Shown here: in pieces, positions 11,611 through 22,334 of the stretch
How positions within the stretch are numbered: position 1 is the stretch's first letter
How the letters are laid out: every line of letters begins with the position of its first letter
Source of the DNA: Takakia lepidozioides
Taxonomy: Eukaryota; Streptophyta; Takakiopsida; Takakiales; Takakiaceae
Direction: 5' to 3'
NCBI GenBank assembly: GCA_030704615.1
Contig: CM060732.1
Location: 26,290,001 to 26,350,000, forward strand
Length of the DNA stretch: 60,000 bases
The notes under the pieces: generated by a model
Databases searched by the model: none
The model's input: the letters and a program-made list of their open reading frames with translations, nothing else
What the model was told of the DNA's origin: nothing
Program-made: the position numbers and the translations under genes

Positions 11611-14600
11611 ATGAATGAACGGATGAGGGTGGCACGTGACACGACAACATCAAGGTCTCGCCGACCGCCGAAAAGCCTGTGTATGGAAGTTTTTGTGAGA
11701 AATGACAGGCATATTGATTTAGCAGGGGACACTGGCATCTTGAGCTCACGAGCCAGCTCCAAGATGCAGGACAATGAAGGACACCGGCTATGGAGGCACA
11801 ACAGTGCAATATTTGAGAATGAAATCAAGAACAGTACTAGTAGCATAGTACGGACCAGGAGTCAAGTAAGGGAGGAGATGCTTTTAGGCTCGGACCGCGG
11901 CCAATTGGCTCAGAGAGGTCATGTGAACGATGTCTCTGGGAGCATCGGCCCTGGACCGCTGCTGTTCGAGGATGTTGCACGGGAGGTGTCCAAGTCCTTC
12001 TCCCCTGCTGGAAAGGGTGGCCAGCTTAACAGCTTCGTTTACAAGAATTATTCTCTTAGTGGTCGGCGAACCATGAGCCTCCCCACCAGGAAGGAGCGTC
12101 TAAGCCATGGGCATCAATGCGATGTTCATACCCCTAAGGAATCTGCCTCAACCTCTGGGAGGAGCATCTCTTTCATTAAAAGTCCGCCCACCCGTAGGAT
12201 ACCTTCGATCGTCAGCGAGGAGTTTTGTGTGTACGACTTTGATATGGAGGCTGAGAGACACTCTAAATCTGCCTTGTTCATCCAAGCAGGCCACACTTTG
12301 GTTACTGTGGTGGCAGCAGTATTTACAGTATGCACATGCATCGGTTTCCTGACATCAGGCTCTTCTCTCGGCAGGAGGGGTGGGAGTGATTTACTCTCCA
12401 ATGCCTCTGACCTTCTTGGAAGGGATGGCACCACATTTGCGCACTGCAGCAGGATCTTCATTGGAGGATGCTCGTTGGTCGGATTGCTGGCTGCTGGATT
12501 CGCAGTAGTTGCAGGCGCACGGATGACTGACGGTCTCCGACCATGGAGACGCCCTCGGTCGACTGTCTGCACCCACTGCGAGACAGTTCAAGAAAGTCGA
12601 AATAGGATCGAGGAAGCCGATGAGAGGGTCCAACGAGCACACCGGGCGAAGCAGCAGTTTATGGCCTATGTTTTTCATAACATCCGTGGTGAGTTATTTA
12701 TTTTGGTCTTCCGTTTAAGGAACTCTGGTCTAGATGTGACAGCTATTCTTGGATACCAGCCTGACTAATCTCACCTGTCCAGGGGTCTTGTGGGGCAGAT
12801 TCTGGTTGAGCTTGAGGTGTTGTAAATTATTGTCATGGCTAACTTAAAGCGTGACTTGTTTGGTTGGTCTTGCAGTGCCCTTCAATGCAATCGTCTTGGG
12901 ATTAGGTCACATGAGAGCTAGCGGAGCTGGAGATGGCTTACTGGGGAATACCTGGGATGATTCTGATTTGGTCCAGATGATGCTGGATTGTGCTGAGACC
13001 ATGACAAGTGTCCTTAACGATGTCACTGATATGGGTGAGTGCTCGGTGCCCTATCTGCAGTGTTTCTGTGTGGCTCTTTGTGAGGGGCATGTTCTGTTTG
13101 CTCCACTGTCTCCCACATGTGTTGGGTGGAGTGCAGAGAGGCAGTTTAGGAAACTATGCAAGCAGGTTAACCTACTATTGTGCAGGTTTTGACTGATTTT
13201 CTGTTTTAACTGTGGCAGGTCAATGGGAGGTTGGGCAGATGGAACTCCACAAAGATGAATTTGACATACTTGCTGTCTTAAAGTTTTTGTCCTGGGGTTT
13301 GAAGGATTTACTCGAGCAGAAACAGATTTCTTTCACTATGAAGGTTGATGACATGGCAAGCCAGCTCCTGTCATTGCATCATGTGATTGGTGACAAACAA
13401 CGTGTGGTTCAAACATTAGGTAGATATCTGGACCACCAGTTAACTTCCTCTCTCGTGTGTGTTAGGGATGGGATGTAGAATGCTAATAGTAAGGTGAGGT
13501 TGTGAGAGCATTTGAATGCAATGATTATACACTTTTTAGTTCAGTGTCAACACTATCCTAAGGGTCACCCTCATGCTTTTGTGCAGGGAATTTCCTCAGC
13601 AATGCCATTAAGTTCACCCCGGCAGGAGGCAATCTAGAGTTGAGTGTGGAGTGCAATGAGGTTGTTGAAAGTAAGGAGTTGAGCTTTGCTCGCCATCATT
13701 CCAGTTCATCCCCTGGGCCAGTTGAAGACTGTTTGCTGGGTGCTGCGGGACTTTCCATCCTGACAACGACCCAGAACTCGCTTCTAGGCAAGCGCACTGA
13801 AGGGAAGCTTGCAAGTGTGCGGATCTCTGTGAAAGACACTGGAATTGGTAAGCATAATTTTGTTGTACTTTTTGCTAGGGTTGAGTGGCAAATGTGATGA
13901 GGTTGTTGAGAGTAAGGAGTAAGGGATCCCTGCCATCATTCCACTCCATCCTTTGGGCCCATTGAAGACTCTTTGCTGGCTGCCACGGAACTTTAGGGAA
14001 GGTTGTCAAAGTGCGGATTTCTGTGGAAGATACCGGAATGGGTATACCTATGTAGAAAGTTGTGCTTTTATACACATCAATCCTGTCTGCTTCTGATGTG
14101 CTTTGGATGAGTATACTGTTTTGTGGTGAAATTAGTGATGGAGTGACAGTTTGATACAGTGTCTGTATTCACTTGTCCGAACGTGGGTGTCAAATGGTAG
14201 GTTCATGATGCTGAGTCGTGCGTCTGTGCTGTTCCAGGAATTTCTGTCGACGACCAGGCAAAGCTCTTTGAGCCATACTCTTTGGTGACATCAGGGTGGG
14301 TCCAGAAAGCAGGTGTCTCAGGTTTGGGACTTAGCATGGCAAAGAGATTTGTCGAGCAAGCTGGGGGCAGTATTGGGGTTGACTCGACAGAAGGGAAGGG
14401 GAGTACATTTTTCTTCTCCATTCCCTTTCCTCTCATGCCCTGCATTCCAGGCGGTGACCGTGAATTCTCCCGAGCAGCTTCTGGGATAAGCATGTCTGCA
14501 GAGACTTCACCGCAGGAGTCCTTGCCACTAATGCGGGGGCGTTCCTTTGTCCGAAAGGAGGATCTGAAGGAGGGGATGAAGAAATCCACTGTCAAAGTTG

Positions 14601-15982
14601 AAGATGTGACACACCAAGAGCGGAACTGTAAACGAAAGGTTCTACTTGTGGAGGATACTCGCATCAATAGGGTAAGCTTTTCCTCCTTCCCATTTCTTTC
14701 TGGTTTCTATTCTTTTCTGTTGTTCTGTTGGAGTATAGGCTCATATGGAAATGGCGATGAGAGTTCTTTGGGTGTATTTACCTTTGTAGTTTGTAATCTC
14801 GACTAGTTTAGCAGAAGGATTAACTCAATTCCTGTGGATGTGGCTGTGACAGATAATTTTGCGGAAGGTTCTACAAAATCTCAATCTCCAATGTGATGAA
14901 GCGGAAAATGGACTCATAGCAGTTGACCTACACAAGCAAGGAAAAGCTTATGACCTTATCCTCATGGACAAGGAGATGCCTGTGATGGATGGTCATGAGG
15001 TGAGCTTCCTACGCTAATCACGCTTCTGCATTATTTGTTTCGAGTGTGAAGGTTGTCTCTTGTAGGTTGTTTCCTCACAGATTTTGGGAGGTATAATTTG
15101 TATTACAATGTACTCAAACGATGTTGTTTGCCCAAGCCCTGTGGCCGTAGGCCTGTGGGTTGAACAGGAGGGAACAGAACTACCTTTGAGAGGGGCTCAC
15201 TCCAGTAGTAGGACGTAACGATATAAACAAAATCAGTGTGGGCAGTCCGGCACACAAGCATCAGTGTGCTGTGTGCCCAGCAATTAGACCCTAACAGCAC
15301 TAAGGCTCTAGGCTCAGCCTCTAGATTTTGAAAGTTGGTGAACAGAGGTACAGGAACCATCTGCAGTCTAGTGCCAAGGGTAGTAGGTGAGTCCCTCAGG
15401 TCATCCTTAAGGTATCAGAATTTAGGTTAGACAATGTGGGGCTGCATGTCTTTCCATTCTCTTTGTCACATCATGTTTGGAAGGGTTAAAGATAGATAGT
15501 GGGCTGGGGTATGTGCTGGTTGTAGGCGCAGGAAAGGTATCTGACTGTCTGTATTTTGCAGGCTACCCGGCAGTTACGAATGATGGGGGTGAAGACGCCT
15601 ATTGTTGCTCTCACTGGGAATGCATTGCAGTCTGATCGAGAACTATTCTTTGAAGCTGGAGTTGATGACTTCCAAACTAAGGTATGTAGAGATTGTGAAC
15701 TGCTTGCACATTACCGCACGTTTTGTATGCTTTTCTAGTTACACACTCTTAAGAGAGAATTTGATGGCTAAACAATAAACTGAGATAACTGACAACCAAG
15801 CAAGTATGATGAGGACTTGAATTAGCGGCACCTGGGTAGAGAAGTGTCCGGTTGGTGGTGTGAAGAGAATATTATTTTTGATGGTTGTCTTGGTATGTTT
15901 TGTGCAGCCTTTGTCCAGAGACAAACTTGTACAGCTATTGGCGCGATATGGTGTAGAAAGCTCTCGATCTAAAGTAGTTTAA
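11611..15982 (+). CDS. hybrid histidine kinase, CHASE-less, two membrane segments
   Basis: Eight exons (11611-12688, 12876-13034, 13219-13419, 13587-13847, 14238-14671, 14853-14999, 15562-15681, 15908-15982) join in frame to 824 residues. The layout is: a cytosolic N-terminus of about 220 residues; two hydrophobic segments at about 222-248 and 281-302 with a short loop between; a coiled linker; an H-box VFHNIRVPFN with His356; N-box NFLSNAIKFTP (481-491); G1 DTGIG (563-567); F-box LFEPY (576-580); and G2 GLGL (595-598). The C-terminal receiver has acidic E705/D706, phospho-acceptor D750 in LILMDKEMPVMDG, T778 and K800. All catalytic residues are present, so autophosphorylation and intramolecular phosphotransfer are expected. 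It lacks the CHASE domain of cytokinin receptors and the ethylene-binding helices. I do not recognise the subfamily, and the ligand is unknown. Confidence 0.9.
13880..14045 (+). pseudogene. degenerate duplicate of kinase exon 4 inside intron 4
   Basis: Within the intron after exon 4 (13848-14237) lies a diverged copy of exon 4. GATGAGGTTGTTGAGAGTAA, then CCATCATTCCA, then TGGGCCCATTGAAGACT, and finally GTGCGGATTTCTGTGGAAGA follow the same order as in exon 4. It ends in a copy of the G1 box with GGAATGGGTATACC, mimicking the exon 4 donor. In-frame TGA and TAA codons and an internal deletion show that it is dead. The true mRNA should skip it. Confidence 0.8.
15105..15430 (+). repeat. interspersed repeat family R1, copy a (kinase intron 6)
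   Basis: The copy starts near GATGTTGTTTGCCCAAGCCC and includes GAGGGAACAGA, CCAGTAGTAGGAC and GATTTTGAAAGTTGGTGAAC. It ends near TCAGGTCATCCTTAAGG. The same blocks in the same order occur near 26.2-26.5 kb (inverted), 42.2-43.25 kb and 49.9-50.7 kb. This copy lacks a stretch of roughly 100-150 bases present in the longer copies. Confidence 0.8.
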
Positions 15983-16827
15983 GGTGATGCTGCATTTGCC
16001 ACCACCACTGTATCATAGATCAAGTGGCATGGTTTCTATAGGCTACAAGAAGAGAGTGAGTAGGTAGGTGGGTAGGGTAGTATGCCTAGTGGAGCCATTG
16101 CTCCAGGGATTACAGATCGCACCTCCAGTTTTTTTTCGATCCTTTCATGCCAAGCTCTATTTGCTCCGATGTGAAATGGGAGGGTTTTGCACCTACCATT
16201 ACCAGTTGCTCTGGTTGGGTCGTCCATTCTGTTGAAGAATGTGTACCTTGGGAGGGTAGATTGGTGTCTGTATTCTCTTCTCCCACATGGGAAGTAATAT
16301 TTAAGCAATTTTGCAGAACAACTAAATCTGTACCAGAAACCGAATGCATTGTGATGATGATGAGAGGTGCACATTGGCCAAAGCCAGTGTGGGAAAAATA
16401 ATTGGCATTGCCTTTTCAGAGTCCCTTCTTTTTACCTCCTGGGTAGGGGCAATATTTGGTAGACCTGACATGCTAGTATAATTTTCACAACAAAGTCTTT
16501 CAAAAATCCCCCCCACCCACTTCATATCAAAGTTTTTATGTGTACAAGTTTTACCTATTTGTACTTTGTACTGATAGTGTTGGATAATAGATTTTACATG
16601 AAAATGGGAAGATTGGATAAACCAGTTCACTGCTCTGCTAATCTATCTGTGAATCTACAGGCATGTTCCTTGGGAGATAGTGCAGCTTGACAGCTTTGGT
16701 CTTTAAACCCCTGTTCCTGCATCATTCTTTAGGAAAGGAGAAGATGTGCATATATTTGCTACAATCAGAATTGGAACGAGCATTGTAAGTTAAACGCTTT
16801 GCAAAGAGCTCCGTATGACATGGAACA
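15983..16827. other. convergent 3' UTR interval between kinase and BABAM1
   Basis: The plus-strand kinase ends at 15982 and the minus-strand BABAM1 ends at 16828, so this interval should hold both 3' UTRs. I see no coding signal, no repeat and no RNA gene. Any antisense overlap between the two transcripts would fall here. Confidence 0.6.
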
Positions 16828-17118
16828 TTAGAAGGTCCGTGCAACATTGCCATCATCTTCTCCCTCCTTCCTAGGCTGAGGCAGGCTACCTGAGCTGCTG
16901 TTCCGGGGAATTGCAACTACTGACTTGGCCAAATCCTTGGGTGCATCAAATTCATCCTGCGCACAACGCTGCTGCGCATGCGAGAGCAGCACACACATGT
17001 GCCTGCACCATTGCAAAGTAATTAGATTGTTCACGTTCATAACGACCTGGCGTTGGCTGCTCAGAACTATTTGATTATCACTCTAAACTGTTGCACTCTC
17101 CATCTAGTATCATGTACA

Positions 17119-17151
<33 letters not shown>

Positions 17152-18609
17152 ACACACACACCCTAAAAGAATACTCTAATGTGTGCAGCACAAAATTCCC
17201 TGCGTATGCTTCATGATCTTGTGACAAAGCTTTATACATGGTCAGTATTGACATTTTCACCCAAATAAAGACTTGCCTGAAGAGCACACGGGCACTCCCA
17301 CTGCTGCTTTCAAAAATGTAGCCCTCAAACTCACTGACCCGCTCCAAGGCATCAACCAGCACATCATAAACACGTTGAGGACAGTTATCACGGTTTGGCT
17401 TTTCATGCAAATACATGGCATCAAAGGTGAACAGGCGCTGCTTTTCTGGCCACAGCACTGTGAATTCAGGAACCACTGATGACCGGCAGTAGATGAGTAC
17501 CTGGCCACCCACACAGCCTTAGAATGCTGCCAAGAGCCTCTGCCATTTAGTTCCTACAATCACTGTTTCCAGCTGCCTGGTTTCTTTAGTATCTTATATG
17601 GGACAGGAAGGCCCTGCCGTAGGGTGAGAGCCCAGAGGCTCTCTAAACATACACCCAGAGGAAGGGAGCATACAAGTAGCATAAAAGAACCAGGTTCGAA
17701 AAATCCCATGTTTCCTGAAATCAATTAGTATTATTAGTTACCTCCACTAAAGAGGGTGCAAAAGATGCACTTTATGATTCACAAAAAGACTTCAGAAAGA
17801 ACAAAGGGACGGGATAGCTCTGCTTTGTAGGGTCAGTCAAGTACATAGTAGGCAGTTTGATGGATGGGGACCAAGTGGTAGGGAACCAAAAGCATGCAGG
17901 GAAATTTTGGAGGAAGAATAGTAGGGCTGGGATATGACACATACCACTCTTACAGTTCTGTCAAGAGCATGCGACGAATGAGCTGCAGCTGCAGCCATGC
18001 GGAAAAGGTCTGACAAATCACATCTTGCAAATGTTCCAGCAAAGCTAAGGCTCCGCACTGCTGTACCAATAATATCCATGTCATTGGTGAACTCTGCGAC
18101 ATGCTGTTTGCCAGTTACAAAACAATGAGTCAGACTGGTAATACCAGAAGAACTAGCTGGGGAAGAATTCCGATTATGCAAACAGACATAGTGCGGACAA
18201 ACAGTTCTGCATTTGGATGTGGCCATGACTACTAATTGGAACAACCCACCGATTCGACACCCGGCAAACGAGAAGATACAACACATGTACGAGAGGCATC
18301 GGGATAGAGCGTCCCTACCCACGTAGCAGAATTGCGCAAGGTGGCGAAGGCGAATCTATGCTGCGAATACAATAGCAGCTTTGAATGTACAAACAAAATG
18401 AGTGCCTGCTTAATTGCATCCAGCCGGCCCAAACCCTTCGCACCCCCTGCCTTCATCTCCGTGTTCACTTCAGCATCAGCATCTACACAGAATAGTATGT
18501 CTTCCGGCGAATGCCCCATCCCTCTCATCTCGTACTGCAACGGTGCAACCTCCCCCCTGTTCATGTCAGCGTGCTCGCGGCCATGCATGGCCGCAGTGTC
18601 TCGCGACAT
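16828..18609 (-). CDS. BABAM1: BRISC/BRCA1-A complex member 1 homologue (MERIT40)
   Basis: Four minus-strand exons, 18609-18319, 18103-17945, 17500-17277 and 17002-16828, join in frame to 282 residues. I chose the first true ATG at 18609. The frame extends 12 bases upstream from a TTG. Exon 1 carries SPEDILFCVDADAE, LDAIKQALILFVHSK and HRFAFATLRNS. Exon 2 has EFTNDMDIIGTAVRSLSFA and HALDRTVRV. Exon 3 has VLIYCRSS and YLHEKPNRDNCPQRVYD. Exon 4 has HMCVLLSHAQQRCAQDE. These are the blocks of the vWA-like BABAM1/MERIT40 family, the scaffold that holds the Lys63-specific deubiquitinase BRCC36 in BRISC and in the BRCA1-A repair complex. Intron 3 uses a GC donor (TTCAG/GCAAGT). The GT-donor alternative breaks the frame. 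The gene converges on the kinase. Confidence 0.9.
17117..17160. repeat. (CT)n-(CA)n compound microsatellite
   Basis: A run of CT dinucleotides passes directly into CA dinucleotides, in the intron between BABAM1 exons 3 and 4. It is a simple-sequence repeat that is likely length-variable. Confidence 0.9.
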
Positions 18610-21600
18610 TGTCTGGATCAAGAAACTCTACACCCTAAGATGTGCAGTGCGACATGGGAAACACACCAAGCCCAAGCTAAGGATTTCCCTGACTGAAGTG
18701 AATCTTGTTTTCGGGAAATCTTTATTTCTTTTTCACTGCGAGTGTGTTCCCACCCTTCCCGTCCCTCTCAAGCTCCTCACCCTTCCCTAGTGCCACATTC
18801 AACCACGACTTCCTCTCTCAAGCATCTTGAGATCCGCCAGCCACCCGATTCTCACAGAGTTGTTCTTGTTTCTCCTCCATGCTCCAGCGATTCCTTCTAC
18901 AAGTTTCACAGCCCTCCTCCCTTCAATGAAACACCACACTCACCTCCACCATCGCTCCTCCTCCTCCGAGCTTCCTTCCTTCTCCTGCCCTCCACTTGGG
19001 AACGTTATAGATCTTCATCCATCCTCCTTCATGAAGATGCACAAAATGGATGAAATTTTCAACGTAACGTCATAACGTCCAGAGGGGAACGGCTGCTGGG
19101 CTAAACGGAGAATCGTCAACGGCTGTAAATCAGAATCAAGAATAATCTAAGAATATTACCCTTCTGTAATCAATTTGAAGTACTGCTGATGTGCTCGGAG
19201 TATTGAGTGGAATATTCTCTTAACGGCATGGATGAATGGATGAATGGACGAATGACCCGTAGGCATCGTATTATCGTAAATCTAATTGATATTTTCTCGC
19301 ATGGGACCCATCCGGAAAATAATACAACAACGCTACGACAATGCAGCCATTTTTAGGGGGCAGTCAAAAGGGTGGCGTATCCTTGTGACCAGAATCGCCA
19401 GAGCATCGCCACAGCCGCGGCGATTCGCCACACGACCCGCGCCGCTCTTCCGCGGGTCTTCCGGCCGACGCCGCAGGCCGCCAGAGCTGTTCCCGCGGGC
19501 GACCCCGCCCGAAATAATAGGGGGTGGCCTGCCAAGAGAAACACGGGGGCCCCGCCCAGCCCGCTGAATCTTTGGCCCGGGGAGTGCGGCCGACCCGGCG
19601 TGGCCGCGGGGCAGAAGCGGCCCTGAGTTATTTGGCCCGGAAGGGGAACACAGAGGAGGTGGCTGCGTGGTGGTGGTGTGGAGATGGCGGACAATTGAGA
19701 GAGACGACGACGCTTCCAGTTCAAGTCTGTTGCGTGCTCATCTTGTTCCTCGACCTGCGATTGTATCGAAGCGCTCTGTCAGGCGAGGGTGGCTGTGCGA
19801 TTCCTCTCGCTGTGCTTTGAGGGGATTTCGGGGAGATGTGATTGCAGGAGAAGAGAGAGTGTGAATGCGCGAGAGTAGGTGGGAGATGGGTTTTGGAGGT
19901 GTGTGTAGAGTTGGAGGTGCAAGTTGAGATACTACTGAGGGTGGAAGGTAGCGGATTGCTGTGATTCTGTAAGGAAATTCGGGAGGGTGTATCAGCTATC
20001 ACCGACGGCAAATTCCGTCGAACACTGATAGCTGATAGTAAGATTATATTTGTGTTGTTACTTTGGTGAATTTCTGTCAGGGTCTTTCTCTTGGATTTCC
20101 CGCGCGCCGCTTCCTTTGTCCGGCCTCTTTTTCTCTCTCCTTCCGTGTATATATTGTAGTGTTCGCTCTGGGCTTCGGAGACTACAATCATCGAATTATA
20201 TTCTGTTTCGTTCTTTCTTTATTTGCTCTGTCTTAGGGCTTTTTAATCCTTCTTGGTTCGTCCCCCAAGTTGCTGCGCCATGGGTTAGGTCAGAGTGATC
20301 CTCATATTAGCAGTTCACATATCGCTGCGGTGCATAATTAAACTGTTTAGCTGAACCTATCTGCCTCCTCTCAGTCCAATTGTGCCAATTTTTCCACATC
20401 TTGATGTGTAGTATGACAACCTCCCTGTTGAAAGGCTATCTGTCAATACTCTGAATTGCGAGATGAATTGAAGAGGATTGTAACCGAGTTTTATAGTTTC
20501 TCTCTTGTTTTTTTCTCATCTCAGTTTTGCCACCTTGTCACTCCTTCTGCTCCTCTCTTACCGTGATATTTGTCAAGATTTCCAAGACAACGGTAACATA
20601 TCTGTGCCGAAAAAAATTCAACTGAGGTCTTTGAGATTCAAGTCTTCCGTTGTGTATAAGCCAGAGACCCGTGGAGCATCAATTGTTTTGCCAAGAAAAC
20701 GCTCAAGGTGAATTCGTTGAAGACTTTTGTCAGACAAGTCTAGCACAGGCACTGGAACTGGGCTAGAAAGAAGCAGGGATTCTAATCTGCTCATACTCAA
20801 GTGTGTGACCTCCATCGGAGATTCTGTTTTTCAGTTTGGGTACACAGAGATCTACTTCATATAATTAAGACCAGGAAAAGTCAAGTTGTTCCCCTTTTGG
20901 CGTCACAATTGGCTCCTTTGTGTGGCCTTGCTTTGTCAGGCCTGAATTGTAGTGTAGGAAATACAGCAGGGATTGGGATTTTGGATTCCGGGAGTTGGAT
21001 TGAAGTGCGGTCTCTTTGAGTCGATGGCCATGTTTTCTTCACATCTGTGGCAACACATTTGCAAGGATGGGCCACAGGGAAGCTTGCAGTTGAAGCTTCC
21101 CAAATCTTTAGATTGAAACTTTATTAATGAAAGGCACTATCAATCCGAGTCAGTAAAAGTGTATCTGACCTAGGAGCCTCAGGTGTAGGGTGACTGTGGA
21201 AGACTGGTGAAGAGTTCTTATCAAGCAAGAGATGCCAGACGCAGCAAGGGCTATCGGAATGTGAACCTGGGAGGTATGTCAACTTGTTTCTTGCCAGCAC
21301 AATGACTTGCCACAGCAGTTTCATTCAAGTAATTCTTGTTGAATGTGATGATTTCGCCCCAATTTCTTAGGAATACTTGGTTTTCCAGGTGACCGACTAC
21401 CTTTCTCTTGGGGATTCCAGCCTCTGTCATCAGGCCTGTAGCCATACACCTCATGAAACCTGTGAGAAAGCTCCTACTTTTACAGATATTGTCTTGTGTA
21501 GGTCCAGAATTCGTCACTGCTGGACTGAATGTGTAGTGGGCGCAGGCTTGGCTTTGCACTTCCAGAGCAATGCTGTGGCGTTGGATCAGGGGGGCCAACT

Positions 21601-22334
21601 GCAGACAGTAGTGAGGCCAAAAACAGAAGGGGTAAGTTCTTGTTTTGAGAAGGGCTACCACAGAAAGATTTCAAAGACGGGGTGCAAGCATAAGATTGCC
21701 AATCCAAGGGGGGATCTGAGAGCTGTCAGTGGTGTCCTGGGGGAAGCGTTGATACTCAAGGCAGAGGAGGATCAGAATGAAAAATATCTACCACGCTTAA
21801 GCAGATTCTAGCAGGATTCACTCCCATCTGGAGGTCAGAGAAATCACTGGAGTTGGTCTGGTTTGAGTTCTATTTCGTACTCAAACGGACAGCCTCATAT
21901 GCAAATTCATCTGCTGATGTTCTAAAGGGGGTTGTGCAAAAAGTAAATTTTGCCTCCTAGTTTAACAAACCAGAGCAACACAGTGGCACAGGTCTCTCCA
22001 GCTGATGCAGAGGGAAGAGATATGAGGGGCATGCCACGTGGGGGCAGAAAGAGTGTTAACACAGAAGATTCGCATTGGCACTCTGCTCTCACGCTTTACT
22101 TCTTTGGGGGTCGAGGAAGAGATTGCAAGGCAGAGATCTGTGTCTCAACGTTTATCAGTGTGTGATGGGTTGTGAGGAGATCACTAAGCAATGGGAGGGT
22201 GTGTAGGTCTAAAATCTGGGAGATGCATATGAGGAACTATGCGGAAGACACCAGTGTGTTGATAAAGTGACAGATATGGCCAGGGTTTGTGCACCAAAGT
22301 TGTAGGATCTTAACACCCATTTCCAGAGGGAAGA
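18610..22334. other. divergent promoter and leader interval, BABAM1 to SEUSS-like
   Basis: The two genes point away from each other, so this interval contains both promoters. A strongly GC-rich, CpG-rich block spans about 19.4-19.63 kb. A likely 5' UTR intron acceptor, CATTTCCAG, ends at about 22326, eight bases before the SEUSS-like ATG. This implies one or more upstream non-coding exons, perhaps near 19.6-20.3 kb. A long perfect hairpin lies at 19990-20037. I recognise no coding region in between. Confidence 0.55.
19990..20037. other. two-step perfect inverted repeat (hairpin)
   Basis: The outer arms TATCAGCTATCA (19990-20001) and TGATAGCTGATA (20026-20037) are perfectly complementary over 12 bases. 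Inside them, CGACGG (20003-20008) and CCGTCG (20015-20020) pair around the loop CAAATT. It lies in the presumed leader or promoter of the SEUSS-like gene. It could be a 5' UTR RNA structure, a cruciform or a small transposon scar. The total of 48 bases is short for a plant microRNA precursor. Confidence 0.75.

Noticed and set aside
18332-18790. 152-residue plus-strand ORF over BABAM1 exon 1
   Set aside because: It is the shadow of the minus-strand BABAM1 exon, which has clear family similarity.
19990-20037. MicroRNA precursor
   Set aside because: The stem is only about 18 bp in two parts. Plant microRNA precursors need a longer duplex of at least about 20-22 bp.
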